Below are positions 23,564 through 32,817 of a stretch of DNA of 64,000 nucleotides, in pieces (positions within the stretch are counted from its first letter, which is position 1; each line of letters begins with the position of its first letter). Position numbers and translations under genes: made by a program. The notes under the pieces are model-generated. The model was not told the DNA's origin, did no database searches, and saw nothing but the letters and a program-made list of their open reading frames with translations. Origin of the DNA: Serratia symbiotica (GTDB taxonomy: Bacteria; Pseudomonadota; Gammaproteobacteria; Enterobacterales; Enterobacteriaceae); the NCBI GenBank assembly GCA_900016775.1, contig LN890288.1:1-64000 (forward strand), given 5' to 3'.

Positions 23564-24259
23564 ATGTCAACATTACCAATTGAGATAAAAGGTAGTAATT
23601 TTACTTTATCAGTAATTTATTTATATACTTCAGAACTTAGAGTAATACGTCAAGCGTTATTAAAAAAAATTGAACAAGCACCTAATTTTTTAAAAAATGC
23701 TCCTATTGTTATTAATATTTCTAAATTAAATAATGATATTAATTGGAAAGAACTTTGGAAATTAATTAAGGAAATAGGTTTACATTTAGTTGGTATTAGT
23801 GGTTGTCGAATTAATAAACAAAAACAATCAATTATTCAAACTGGATTACCTTTACTTAATGAAGTTAAAATTAATGAAATTATAGAATTAGATATATTTA
23901 AAAAAAATATTATAGAAAAATCACGTGTAATTAATAAACCTGTACGATCTGGTCAACAGATTTATGCTCGTAATAGTGATTTAATTGTTATTAACAGTGT
24001 AAGTGCTGGTGCTGAATTAATTGCTGATGGTAATATTCATGTATATGGAATAATGCGTGGTCGTGCTTTAGCTGGTGTATCTGGTGATGTTAAATGTCAT
24101 ATTTTTTGTATGAATTTATATGCTGAATTAGTTTCTATTGCAGGTAGATATTGGTTAAGTGATCAAATTTCATCTAACTATATAGGTCAAGCAGTAAAAT
24201 TAAGTTTATTAGAAAATATTTTAACTATACAACATCTTCATTATAGCACAACAATTTAA
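23564..24259 (+). CDS. minC: Septum site-determining protein MinC
   Basis: Inhibitor of FtsZ ring assembly away from mid-cell, recruited to the membrane by MinD. The 231-residue product matches the E. coli length. The N-terminal FtsZ-binding domain ([15 protein letters not shown]) is moderately diverged. The C-terminal beta-helical domain is clear, with [35 protein letters not shown] and [11 protein letters not shown], the MinD-binding surface. It is followed by minD and minE, but the minC-minD gap is 292 bases here against a few dozen in E. coli. Confidence 0.96.
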   Translation: MSTLPIEIKGSNFTLSVIYLYTSELRVIRQALLKKIEQAPNFLKNAPIVINISKLNNDINWKELWKLIKEIGLHLVGISGCRINKQKQSIIQTGLPLLNEVKINEIIELDIFKKNIIEKSRVINKPVRSGQQIYARNSDLIVINSVSAGAELIADGNIHVYGIMRGRALAGVSGDVKCHIFCMNLYAELVSIAGRYWLSDQISSNYIGQAVKLSLLENILTIQHLHYSTTI

Positions 24260-24528
24260 ATTTTATAATTTATATTATATTAATTATATTATTAATTTAA
24301 AATAAAATTTTTTAATAAAAGTATAATTTATTTATATATATTTTAAAATTAATATATATTTAATTTTAATAAATAATATATCAAATTTTAATTTTATTAA
24401 AAAATTTTTGTATTTATATATTTATTTAAAATAAAATTTTTATAAAAACAAAATATTTTATTTATATTATGATATAAATTAATATAAATTTTAAAAAATA
24501 TTAATTTTATTTAACATTAAAAATGAAC

Positions 24529-24541
24529 CCTTTCCCAAAGG
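24529..24541 (+). promoter_or_regulatory. Hairpin covering the minD ribosome-binding site
   Basis: CCTTT at 24529-24533 pairs perfectly with AAAGG at 24537-24541 across a CCC loop. The right arm is most of the Shine-Dalgarno AAAGGA used by minD, whose ATG is at 24552. The patch is much less A/T-rich than its surroundings. The stem could restrain minD translation; this is inference from sequence only. Confidence 0.35.
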
Positions 24542-24551
24542 AATTAATTTT

Positions 24552-25364
24552 ATGATACGTATAATTGTTATTACATCGGGTAAAGGGGGGGTTGGTAAAA
24601 CCACCTCAAGTGCAGCTATTGCTACAGGTCTTGCTCAAATAGGTAAAAAAACTGTAGTAATTGATTTTGATATTGGTTTAAGAAATCTTGATTTAATAAT
24701 GGGTTGTGAGCGTAGAGTAGTATATGATTTTATTAATGTTATTCAAGGAGATGCAGCATTAAATCAAGCATTAATAAAAGATAAACGTACTAAAAATCTT
24801 TATATTTTACCAGCATCACAAACACGTGATAAAGAGGCATTAACTCACAAAGGTGTTAAAAAAATTTTTAGTGATTTAGAAAAAATGAATTTTGATTTTA
24901 TTATTTGTGATTCACCAGCTGGTATTGAAACTGGCGCATTAATGGCATTATATTTTGCTGATGAAGCCATAATTACTACTAATCCTGAAGTTTCATCTGT
25001 TCGTGATTCTGATCGAATTTTAGGTATTCTTTCTTCTAAATCTTGTCGTGCTGAAAAAGGAGAAAAACCTATTAAAGAGCATTTATTACTTACACGTTAT
25101 AATCCAATTCGTGTAAATCGTGGTGATATGTTAAGTATAAAAGATGTATTAGATATTTTATGTATTCCATTATTAGGTGTAATACCTGAAGATGAATATG
25201 TATTACGTGCATCTAATCAAGGTGAACCAATTATTTTAGATACAAATTCAGATGCTGGAAAAGCTTATAAAGATACTGTAAAACGATTATTAGGAGAGGA
25301 TTGTCCATATCGTTTTCTGAAAGAAGTAAAAAAAAGTTTTTTACAGCGTTTGTTAGGAAGATAA
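24552..25364 (+). CDS. minD: Septum site-determining ATPase MinD
   Basis: ParA/MinD-type ATPase that binds the membrane in its ATP form, recruits MinC and oscillates under MinE. The 270-residue product equals E. coli. It has the deviant Walker A KGGVGKTT with the signature lysine just upstream, DFDIGLRNLDLIMGCERR, the Walker B region DFIICDSPAGIE, and the C-terminal amphipathic membrane-targeting helix ending KKSFLQRLLGR. The Walker motif region contains a run of seven Gs, which is notable in this A/T-rich genome, yet the frame is intact. The stop is three bases from the minE start, so the two are likely coupled. Confidence 0.98.
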   Translation: MIRIIVITSGKGGVGKTTSSAAIATGLAQIGKKTVVIDFDIGLRNLDLIMGCERRVVYDFINVIQGDAALNQALIKDKRTKNLYILPASQTRDKEALTHKGVKKIFSDLEKMNFDFIICDSPAGIETGALMALYFADEAIITTNPEVSSVRDSDRILGILSSKSCRAEKGEKPIKEHLLLTRYNPIRVNRGDMLSIKDVLDILCIPLLGVIPEDEYVLRASNQGEPIILDTNSDAGKAYKDTVKRLLGEDCPYRFLKEVKKSFLQRLLGR

Positions 25365-25367
25365 ATT

Positions 25368-25637
25368 ATGACTTCATTGGATTTTTTATTATCTCGAAAA
25401 AAACATACAGCTAATATTGCTAAAGAACGATTACGTATTATTATTGAAGAACGTCGACGTAGAGATAAAGAACCTCCATATTTACCTGATTTAAAAAGAG
25501 ATATTTTAAAAGTAATTTGTAAATATATTAAAATTGATCCTAAAATGTTACAAGTACAATTAGAACAAAAAGATAATAATATTTCTGTATTAGAATTTAA
25601 TGTTACACTTTCTCCTTTAGAAATTATAAATAAATAA
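25368..25637 (+). CDS. minE: Cell division topological specificity factor MinE
   Basis: Stimulates MinD ATPase and drives pole-to-pole oscillation, confining MinC/MinD inhibition to the poles. The 89-residue product matches E. coli (88). It has the N-terminal membrane-targeting segment [19 protein letters not shown], the MinD-contact helix, and the dimerising C-terminal domain with [23 protein letters not shown]. It lies three bases after minD. A complete minCDE set implies this symbiont still places its septum by the Min system, which many smaller symbiont genomes have lost. Confidence 0.97.
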   Translation: MTSLDFLLSRKKHTANIAKERLRIIIEERRRRDKEPPYLPDLKRDILKVICKYIKIDPKMLQVQLEQKDNNISVLEFNVTLSPLEIINK

Positions 25638-25936
25638 ATGTTAATTTTAATTATTATTTAAGAAAATATTTTTATTAAATAATAATGTTTAAATAACAAA
25701 AAATTTTCAGAATAATATTTTATTGTTAAATGAATTATTTATTTCGTATATTTATAATTTTATTATTAAATATAATATATCATTATATTATATTATTAAT
25801 GTAATAAATATATTTTATTTAATAAATAAAATATTTATAATAAATTTATTTTATTTAAAATTATAAAATTTTGTTAATAAATTAAACTATTTAATATTAA
25901 TTAATAAATTTGTTTATTAAAATAATATATTTTAAT
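25638..25936. other. Intergenic spacer minE-recC (convergent)
   Basis: About 300 bases of A/T-rich DNA between convergent minE and recC, with no gene and no clear G/C-stemmed terminator. Confidence 0.45.
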
Positions 25937-28900
25937 TTAATCATTTTTAAAAATATGATTTTGTATAATTGGTAGAAAATAATGTTCTACTTCAGATAAA
26001 ATTTTTTTTAAATATATATCATCTAAATTATAAAGTATTCGTTGTATATAAGGATCTTTTCCTTCACCAATAATATATTGATTACCATTAAAAATATATA
26101 AAAAATTTTTTATTGCTTTATCTTGTATTTTTTTTGTCCAATTTATAGTTTGTGTATTTTTTTGAAAACATTGTGTTAACCATCCCCATCCACTTTTATT
26201 TAGTAATAAAAGTGGATTACATAAACCATATTGATATCCTAAAATTAAATTTGTTAAATATTTTTGAGCCTTATCTAAAGTAAGGGATGGAAAGTGCCAT
26301 ATTGTATTTTTTTTTCCATACATACGACTATTTCCTATACCACCATTACAACAATATATTAAATGTTCTAACCATAATTGTATTCCATCTATTATTGATA
26401 ATTTTTTGGGTTTCCATCGTAAAAGTCCATCTTTTTGAACTTGATTTAAATCACCATTAATATATATATTATTAATTTTAAAATTTATTTTTAATTTATA
26501 ATTTGAATTATATTCAGAACGTATTTTTTTAGCTAAATTAATCATATCTTCTTCTTGTTTTTGCCAATAAATTTTACCAAAAGATTTAAAAGGTAATTTT
26601 CCAGATATGTATTCTCTTTGAAAAATATAGTTATAATCTTTACCTTCTATCATAGTACGGAGTAATTCATTATTTAATTTATATTGAGTTAATTTATCTA
26701 TAATAAAAGGTTCTTCATTTTTTAATATATTTTTTTTTATATTAAAATTGACACCAAGACTTAATTGAAAAAAAGCACGAATTGGATGATTATAAAAGAA
26801 TTGAAGATTCTTTAATGAAATTTTTTTTATATTTTGAGGGAGTGAAAATTTATTAAAAGGTACAGATTTTATTATATTATTATTTTTTAATAATTGATAA
26901 GGATTACAAATGTTATATTTAGAATTACAAATAAAATTTTTAAAAGAAAAAGATATATATGAATGCTTTTTTAATATATGATTTTTAATATGTAGCATAT
27001 TTAAATTTATATTAAATTTTTCGTTATTATTTAAATAATAAATTTGTTCTAAATATTCTAATAATTCTGTTATTAGAAATGAAGGATGATATTTTTGATT
27101 ATTTTTAATATTATAACCAATAAAACTTATATATATTTTTTGTCTTGCTGATAAAATAGCATTAAGAAATATATCACGATCATTATTATTTTTATTATAA
27201 TCTCCATATTGAGGTTGTTGTTTAATAAGATTAAATTCAATTAATTTTTGAGTACGTGGATAGATTTTATTATTCATTCCAAGTAAACAAATGACTTTAA
27301 AAGGAACAGAACGCATATTTTCTATAGAATAAAAATTAATTTTTTTAGCTATATATTGTTGTTTAATAGGTATATTTTTAACATGTTCAATTAAATTATT
27401 TTTTAAAATATTTAATGGTATTGTATTTATATATTTTTCAGTTAAACCATAATTAATATTTTTTTTCCATTGTGTTGTGATAATATTAAATAATGTAGTA
27501 TTTTCATTATTTTGTATAAAAAAGGTATTTATTAATTCTTTACATAATGGTAACCATTTTTTTAATGGTTTTTTTTTATTTAATAATTCTTTCCAATATT
27601 TAATAGAATTAATAAAAATTTCTAATTTTTCAGTTAATTTTATAGCTGAACCACTTGATTCATCATATGGAAAAATATCTTTCCAACTACCAATTTTGCT
27701 ATGCATAGCATATCCTAATAACATACGTTTAATACCAAACTTCCAAGTATTTTTTTTTGTAATTGGTAGATTTAATTTATGTATGTCATGATTATCTAAT
27801 CCCCATCGTATTCCAGATTCATCAATCCATTGATGTAGTAATATTAATTCTTCTTTATCAATATTAAAATTCATTGCTATTTCAGGTATTTCAAGCAATT
27901 CTAATATTTGTTCACTAGTAGATCGATTTATAGGTAAATCTAATAATGAAATAAATGCTTTAAAAATAGGATGATTTTGATATGATTTATAATTAGGAAT
28001 TGAAAAAGGTAAATAATATTTTTTAGAAACATTATTAAAAACATTTTTAATATATGGTATATAACTTTTAATATCTGTAACTATTACAAGAATATCTTCT
28101 GGCATTAATTTAGGATCTTTGATGAGCATAGTTAATAATTGATTATGTAGAATTTCTATCTCATGTTGTTGATTATGGCAATTATGTATACTAAATGAAT
28201 TATCATTAGATTTTAATTTAAATTTATTTATATTTTTATTTATTTTTTTATTAGTAATATTAAACATTGTACAATTTTTTAATTCTAAAATATTGTTTTG
28301 TACAGTATGTAACATACTATTAGTTGGAATATTTATAAAATTATTAATTTGTTTTATTGTATTTAATTTTAATAAACAATGTAAATAATCATGTTTTAAT
28401 TTCCCCCACGAAGTTAAAAGAGGATTATTTTTTTTATTTTTTTGATGAAATGATTTTTTAATTATTTTTAAATTAAAATTATAAGTTTTTTTTTGAACAT
28501 TAGAATAAATTTTTATATTATTTTTTTTATAATTTTTAGAAATATTTTCTTGAATGTCTCCCCAAAAATATTTACATGGGTTTATGACCATAAGATGAAT
28601 ATCTATATGATGACTAAGTATTTTTAATAAATTTAAATATATTGGTGGTATTGTTGGAAGATTATAAATAAATATTCTATGCGGAAAATTATATGAAAAA
28701 TTTTTAGTATTATTTAAAATATTAATACATCGATCATATAAATTAATAGGATTCCATTTATTTTTTTTTAATTTATATTCATGTTGTATTAAACCCCTCC
28801 AAAGTTTTGCTTGCCATTTTTGTATATTTGTTAATTCATTAATATATTTCTTATGTTGCCAAATTTTTAACCATTGTGGTCTATATATAATATATTCTTT

Positions 28901-29305
28901 AAATATATAAGCTATTTGATTAGATAATTGATAAATTTTATTTTTATCTTTATCATTAGTAAGATAATAACGTAAAGAGGAAAATGATGGAAAAAAAATA
29001 AATTTTTCTATAAGATACATTAATTTCCAAGTTAATGTATTTGTATTAAAAGTATTTTTTTCAGAAATATTAAATAATACTTTATTAAATATATCCCATA
29101 TAAATTTTTCTAAAATAGAATAATTAATATTAGCAGAAATATGAAATTCTTTAGTGAATTGAGTTTGTAACCATTGTGCGATACTAATATTTTCTACTAA
29201 TATTATTTCTTGTTGTAATGGATTTTTTAATGGATTTTTTTTTAATAATGTATTAAGTAATATTTTTAATAAATGTAATTGATTAGAATGATAAATTATA
29301 AACAT
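25937..29305 (-). CDS. recC: Exodeoxyribonuclease V subunit RecC
   Basis: Chi-recognition subunit of the RecBCD helicase-nuclease that processes double-strand breaks. The 1122-residue product has exactly the E. coli length and aligns from end to end: N-terminal YHSNQLHLLK and NISIAQWLQ, then QWIDESGIRWGLD, FGIKRMLLGYAM, PYDESSG, the block MRSVPFKVICLLGMNNKIYPR, and PIRAFFQLSLGVNF near the C-terminal nuclease-like domain. It is A/T-drifted (many Asn, Lys, Ile) but unbroken. In E. coli recC is followed by ptrA, recB and recD; none of these is in this window, where its neighbours are minE and gmhA. Whether recB and recD exist elsewhere decides whether it still works as RecBCD. Confidence 0.95.
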   Translation of the reverse strand: MFIIYHSNQLHLLKILLNTLLKKNPLKNPLQQEIILVENISIAQWLQTQFTKEFHISANINYSILEKFIWDIFNKVLFNISEKNTFNTNTLTWKLMYLIEKFIFFPSFSSLRYYLTNDKDKNKIYQLSNQIAYIFKEYIIYRPQWLKIWQHKKYINELTNIQKWQAKLWRGLIQHEYKLKKNKWNPINLYDRCINILNNTKNFSYNFPHRIFIYNLPTIPPIYLNLLKILSHHIDIHLMVINPCKYFWGDIQENISKNYKKNNIKIYSNVQKKTYNFNLKIIKKSFHQKNKKNNPLLTSWGKLKHDYLHCLLKLNTIKQINNFINIPTNSMLHTVQNNILELKNCTMFNITNKKINKNINKFKLKSNDNSFSIHNCHNQQHEIEILHNQLLTMLIKDPKLMPEDILVIVTDIKSYIPYIKNVFNNVSKKYYLPFSIPNYKSYQNHPIFKAFISLLDLPINRSTSEQILELLEIPEIAMNFNIDKEELILLHQWIDESGIRWGLDNHDIHKLNLPITKKNTWKFGIKRMLLGYAMHSKIGSWKDIFPYDESSGSAIKLTEKLEIFINSIKYWKELLNKKKPLKKWLPLCKELINTFFIQNNENTTLFNIITTQWKKNINYGLTEKYINTIPLNILKNNLIEHVKNIPIKQQYIAKKINFYSIENMRSVPFKVICLLGMNNKIYPRTQKLIEFNLIKQQPQYGDYNKNNNDRDIFLNAILSARQKIYISFIGYNIKNNQKYHPSFLITELLEYLEQIYYLNNNEKFNINLNMLHIKNHILKKHSYISFSFKNFICNSKYNICNPYQLLKNNNIIKSVPFNKFSLPQNIKKISLKNLQFFYNHPIRAFFQLSLGVNFNIKKNILKNEEPFIIDKLTQYKLNNELLRTMIEGKDYNYIFQREYISGKLPFKSFGKIYWQKQEEDMINLAKKIRSEYNSNYKLKINFKINNIYINGDLNQVQKDGLLRWKPKKLSIIDGIQLWLEHLIYCCNGGIGNSRMYGKKNTIWHFPSLTLDKAQKYLTNLILGYQYGLCNPLLLLNKSGWGWLTQCFQKNTQTINWTKKIQDKAIKNFLYIFNGNQYIIGEGKDPYIQRILYNLDDIYLKKILSEVEHYFLPIIQNHIFKND

Positions 29306-29562
29306 AAATACTCTATTTAAAATATTTTTTAATATAATGAATATTTAAAATATAAATAAATTTTTATATTTTATATAAATTATATTATTTTGTATATAAT
29401 ATAATTTATATAAATATTTTTAATAAATTTAAATATTAATTAAAAATATTTTTATTTTTTTTTTAAAATAATTAATTTAATAAAATAATTAAATATTTTA
29501 TTAATATAATATATATTAAATATATATAATTTTATAATTTATTTTTTAAATGGGAAGTTTTT

Positions 29563-30150
29563 ATGTATTATAATATAATTCGTAATGAATTAACTGAAGC
29601 GAGTAATATTTTAAAAAGATTTATAAATGATGATATTAATATTAATGCTATTCAATGTGCAGCAATATTATTAGCAAATACTTTTAAGATTAATAAAAAA
29701 GTTATTTCTTGTGGTAATGGAGGTTCTCATTGTGATGCTATGCATTTTGCTGAAGAATTAACTGGTTGTTATCGTAAAAAGCGTTTACCTTATCCTGCAA
29801 TTTCTATTTCAGATATTAGTCATATATCATGTATTGCTAATGATTTTGGATATGATTATATATTTTCACGTTATATTGAAGCATTAGGTTGTAAAGATGA
29901 TGTTTTATTAGGTATTTCAACTTCTGGTAATTCTAAAAATATTATTGAAGCTATAAAAGCAGCTCGTATTAAAAAAATGAATATAATTATTCTTACTGGT
30001 AAATCTGGTGGTAAAATATCAGGTTCTGCTGATATAGAGATTCGTGTTCCATATTTTGGTTATTCTGATCGTATTCAAGAAATTCATATTAAAATAATTC
30101 ATATTTTAATTTATTTAATTGAAAAACAAATGAAAAAAAATAATATATAA
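29563..30150 (+). CDS. gmhA: Phosphoheptose (sedoheptulose-7-phosphate) isomerase
   Basis: First step of ADP-heptose synthesis for the inner core of lipopolysaccharide: sedoheptulose-7-phosphate to D-glycero-D-manno-heptose-7-phosphate. The 195-residue SIS-domain product has [48 protein letters not shown] and [19 protein letters not shown], all matching E. coli GmhA (192 residues). A GGGAAG ribosome-binding site precedes the ATG. It sits next to LPS-core glycosyltransferases, so the cell probably still builds a heptose-containing core; the other heptose genes (hldE, gmhB, hldD, waaC, waaF) are not in this window. Confidence 0.97.
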   Translation: MYYNIIRNELTEASNILKRFINDDININAIQCAAILLANTFKINKKVISCGNGGSHCDAMHFAEELTGCYRKKRLPYPAISISDISHISCIANDFGYDYIFSRYIEALGCKDDVLLGISTSGNSKNIIEAIKAARIKKMNIIILTGKSGGKISGSADIEIRVPYFGYSDRIQEIHIKIIHILIYLIEKQMKKNNI

Positions 30151-30310
30151 ATATAATTTTAATAATATTATATTTTATAGTTTGTATAAATTATATTTGT
30201 ATAAAGAATAAAAATTTTAATATTTTAATAACTTTAACTTTATTGTAATATATTTAAATATTATGTTAAATATTTTATATTTTGTAAATTTATAATTATT
30301 TATAAATATA

Positions 30311-31411
30311 TTATTTATTTTTTACTTGTAAATATTTTTTACAAATAAAATCAATATCATAAATTAATAATTTTTTTTGATTAATTTTTGGTGGATTATA
30401 ATAAATATATGACATTTTATTTGATAATGAAAATTCATTTAATTCTGATAATGCATGAGACATATTATTTTTTTTTAATATTTCTTTTACTCCTCCTGGA
30501 CATAAAGTACTAACTATTGGTGTATTACATAATAAAGATTCAATTAATACATTTCCAAATCCTTCATGATCAGAACTTAGTACTAATAAAGATGCATGAT
30601 AAATAAATGGATAAGGATTAATTTGAAAACCAAGAAAATGTATTCGATTTGAAATATTTAATTTTTTAGCTAATATTTTTGTATTAGTAATAATAGATTT
30701 ATTTCCTGTACCAATTAAAAAAAGTGGTGCTTTAATTCCGGATTTTAAATAAGATTTTAATAAACGATCATGACGTTTATGTTGATGAAATCTACCAATA
30801 TGAAGTATATAATCTTTACCTTTTAAATTACAAGGTTCTTTTTGTTTTTTTTTAATATCATTAATATTAAATGGATTATTAATAACAATTAATTTTTTGG
30901 GTATAATAGATAAATTTTTTTTTAAATCATTTCCAATTTCTTTTGAAACTACAATAATATTACGTCCTTGATAAATAGAAGTAATTTTACGTTTTTTTAT
31001 CCAACGATTTATACCTCTTCTATGATTAAGATAAGCAATAGATAAAACTCCATGAAGACAAAACCAAAGACGATTTGAAGTATATAATTTTGTATGACTA
31101 ACAATTCTGTCTGTTTTATGTAAATGAGAAAAGATTAAATCGAATTTACCATGTTTATATTCTATTTTATGAATTATTTTTTCTAATGCTAATGCACGAC
31201 GTGATAATTCTGTTAATTTTCTCCATGGTTTTTTATAATTATCTATAATTACTTGATAATTAATTTCATTTGGAATTGAGTATTGACAAATATTTTTTAA
31301 TGATATAAGATATACTTGATGTCCTATTTTTTTTATACCTTGACATAAATTTAATACAACTTTTTCAGCACCACCTCCAGAAAGACCATCAATTATCATT
31401 AATATTTTCAT
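30311..31411 (-). CDS. wabH: LPS core glycosyltransferase, WabH-like (GT4 family)
   Basis: GT-B fold glycosyltransferase. The 366-residue product begins MIIDGLSGGGAEKVVLNLC, the donor/acceptor glycine-rich start of the family. It has ILHIGRFHQHKRHDRLL at the start of the second Rossmann domain and the EX7E-type motif in LSSDHEGFGNVLIESLLC. The resemblance is to Klebsiella/Proteus WabH, which adds GlcNAc to the galacturonic acid of the outer core. The assignment rests mainly on its pairing with a WabG-like gene two bases upstream and a WabN-like deacetylase nearby. Another core glycosyltransferase of the same family is possible. Expected location is the cytoplasmic face of the inner membrane. 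Confidence 0.75.
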   Translation of the reverse strand: MKILMIIDGLSGGGAEKVVLNLCQGIKKIGHQVYLISLKNICQYSIPNEINYQVIIDNYKKPWRKLTELSRRALALEKIIHKIEYKHGKFDLIFSHLHKTDRIVSHTKLYTSNRLWFCLHGVLSIAYLNHRRGINRWIKKRKITSIYQGRNIIVVSKEIGNDLKKNLSIIPKKLIVINNPFNINDIKKKQKEPCNLKGKDYILHIGRFHQHKRHDRLLKSYLKSGIKAPLFLIGTGNKSIITNTKILAKKLNISNRIHFLGFQINPYPFIYHASLLVLSSDHEGFGNVLIESLLCNTPIVSTLCPGGVKEILKKNNMSHALSELNEFSLSNKMSYIYYNPPKINQKKLLIYDIDFICKKYLQVKNK

Positions 31412-31413
31412 AA

Positions 31414-32541
31414 TTATTTTATTAATCGATTATATAAAGAAAAAAGTTTTTTTAAAAGATATGATGGTGTATAAAATAAAATACATAATCTAGCTTCTTT
31501 ACTCATTTTTGATTCTAAAATTTTTCGGGGTAAAGATAAAATTGCTGAACTAATTTCTGAAATATTAAGAGCATCAATAATAAAACCATTTTTATTAGAA
31601 ATAATAAATTCAGATCCTCCGCAAGTTGTACTAGTAATTACAGGTAAACCACAAGATAGTGCTTCTATTATAACATTAGGAAATGGATCGTATAATGTTG
31701 GTAAAATTAATGCATCTGAAATTTGATAAAAAGGTAATATTTTTTTTTGTATACCCATAAAACGTATTCTATGAATACAACCAAGTGATTTTGCTAAGTC
31801 ATGATAACATTTTTCTGATTTATCTTTCCCAATAACTAAAAGATAACTATCTGTTTTAGATACAGCTTGAATTGTGGCAGATAATCCTTTACGTTCGAAA
31901 CCAGAACCAACAAAAATTAAACAATGTGCTTTTTCAGGGATTAAAAATTTTTTACGTAATATATTTCGTTGTATTGTATTACTAGGTATAAATTTTTTAT
32001 GATCAATAGTATTGTAAATGATTGATATTTTTTCACTTGGAATATTAAAATCATCAATAATTTCTTGTTTTATCATTTTAGAATTACAAATAATAGCTTT
32101 TAATTTTGGTGAAGAATACATTTTATGTTCTGCATTTATTATGTAACGATGATAATTACTTAAAAATAATAATTTACGTTTCCATTTTGACATTATTCGT
32201 GCACGTTGAATTAACCATCTACGATGTACGCCATCTCCAGCACGATAAATATCACATCCAGAAATACGTTCATGACTTTGTATTAAATCAAATTTTTCTT
32301 TTTTACAAATTAATTTGGCTTTTTTAGAAAATCCTTTTTCACGATTAATACGACTAAATATAAAAGGATTACATAAATGAATATTACAATTAGAATTTAT
32401 AATATTTTTCCATTTTCTAGTAATAATATTTAAATTTAAATTTTGTGTTTTTAATATACTTATCATTTGTGATGCAAAACGTTCACTTCCACCATCTGGT
32501 CGATATTTTTGACGTATAATTGCTAATCGATAAATTTTCAT
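31414..32541 (-). CDS. wabG: LPS core glycosyltransferase, WabG-like (GT4 family)
   Basis: Likely transfers galacturonic acid to heptose II of the LPS core, the role of Klebsiella WabG. The 375-residue product begins LAIIRQKYRPDGGSERF and has the very distinctive blocks DLIQSHERISGCDIYRAGDG with VHRRWL, then VGSGFERKGLSATIQA, LPTLYDPFPNVIIEALSCG and PVITSTTCGGSEFI, which I recognise from the WabG group rather than E. coli WaaG. It is the first gene of a two-gene unit with wabH (two-base gap) and is divergent from the wabN-like gene across a 276-base spacer. WabG-type cores are typical of Klebsiella, Serratia, Proteus and Providencia and are not found in E. coli K-12. Confidence 0.85.
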   Translation of the reverse strand: MKIYRLAIIRQKYRPDGGSERFASQMISILKTQNLNLNIITRKWKNIINSNCNIHLCNPFIFSRINREKGFSKKAKLICKKEKFDLIQSHERISGCDIYRAGDGVHRRWLIQRARIMSKWKRKLLFLSNYHRYIINAEHKMYSSPKLKAIICNSKMIKQEIIDDFNIPSEKISIIYNTIDHKKFIPSNTIQRNILRKKFLIPEKAHCLIFVGSGFERKGLSATIQAVSKTDSYLLVIGKDKSEKCYHDLAKSLGCIHRIRFMGIQKKILPFYQISDALILPTLYDPFPNVIIEALSCGLPVITSTTCGGSEFIISNKNGFIIDALNISEISSAILSLPRKILESKMSKEARLCILFYTPSYLLKKLFSLYNRLIK

Positions 32542-32817
32542 ATTATTTAATTTTTATAAAAAATATGTTTATAAAATATTTATATAATTTTTATGTAATT
32601 TAATGTTAAATTTTATTTTATAGATTTATTATAAAAATAATGTATTATTACAATTTTATATTTTAAAATTTAAATATAATTGATTAATATTTTATTATTT
32701 TAATAATTTTAAAAATTAATTTTATTAGTATAACATATTATAAATAATCTTATTATTTTATATTTAAAATTGTATTATTTTATTAAATATTTTATAAAAT
32801 TAGGATAATTTAATATA

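Noticed and set aside
24585..24600. Run of seven Gs in minD as a possible frameshift or programmed slip site
   Set aside because: The annotated frame is intact through the Walker motif and to the normal C-terminus, so no slip is needed. The run encodes the conserved glycines.
27477..27791. Plus-strand open frame of 104 codons
   Set aside because: It lies wholly antisense inside recC and has no protein family resemblance or ribosome-binding site.
32106..32327. Plus-strand open frame of 73 codons
   Set aside because: Antisense to the wabG-like gene; no recognisable product.
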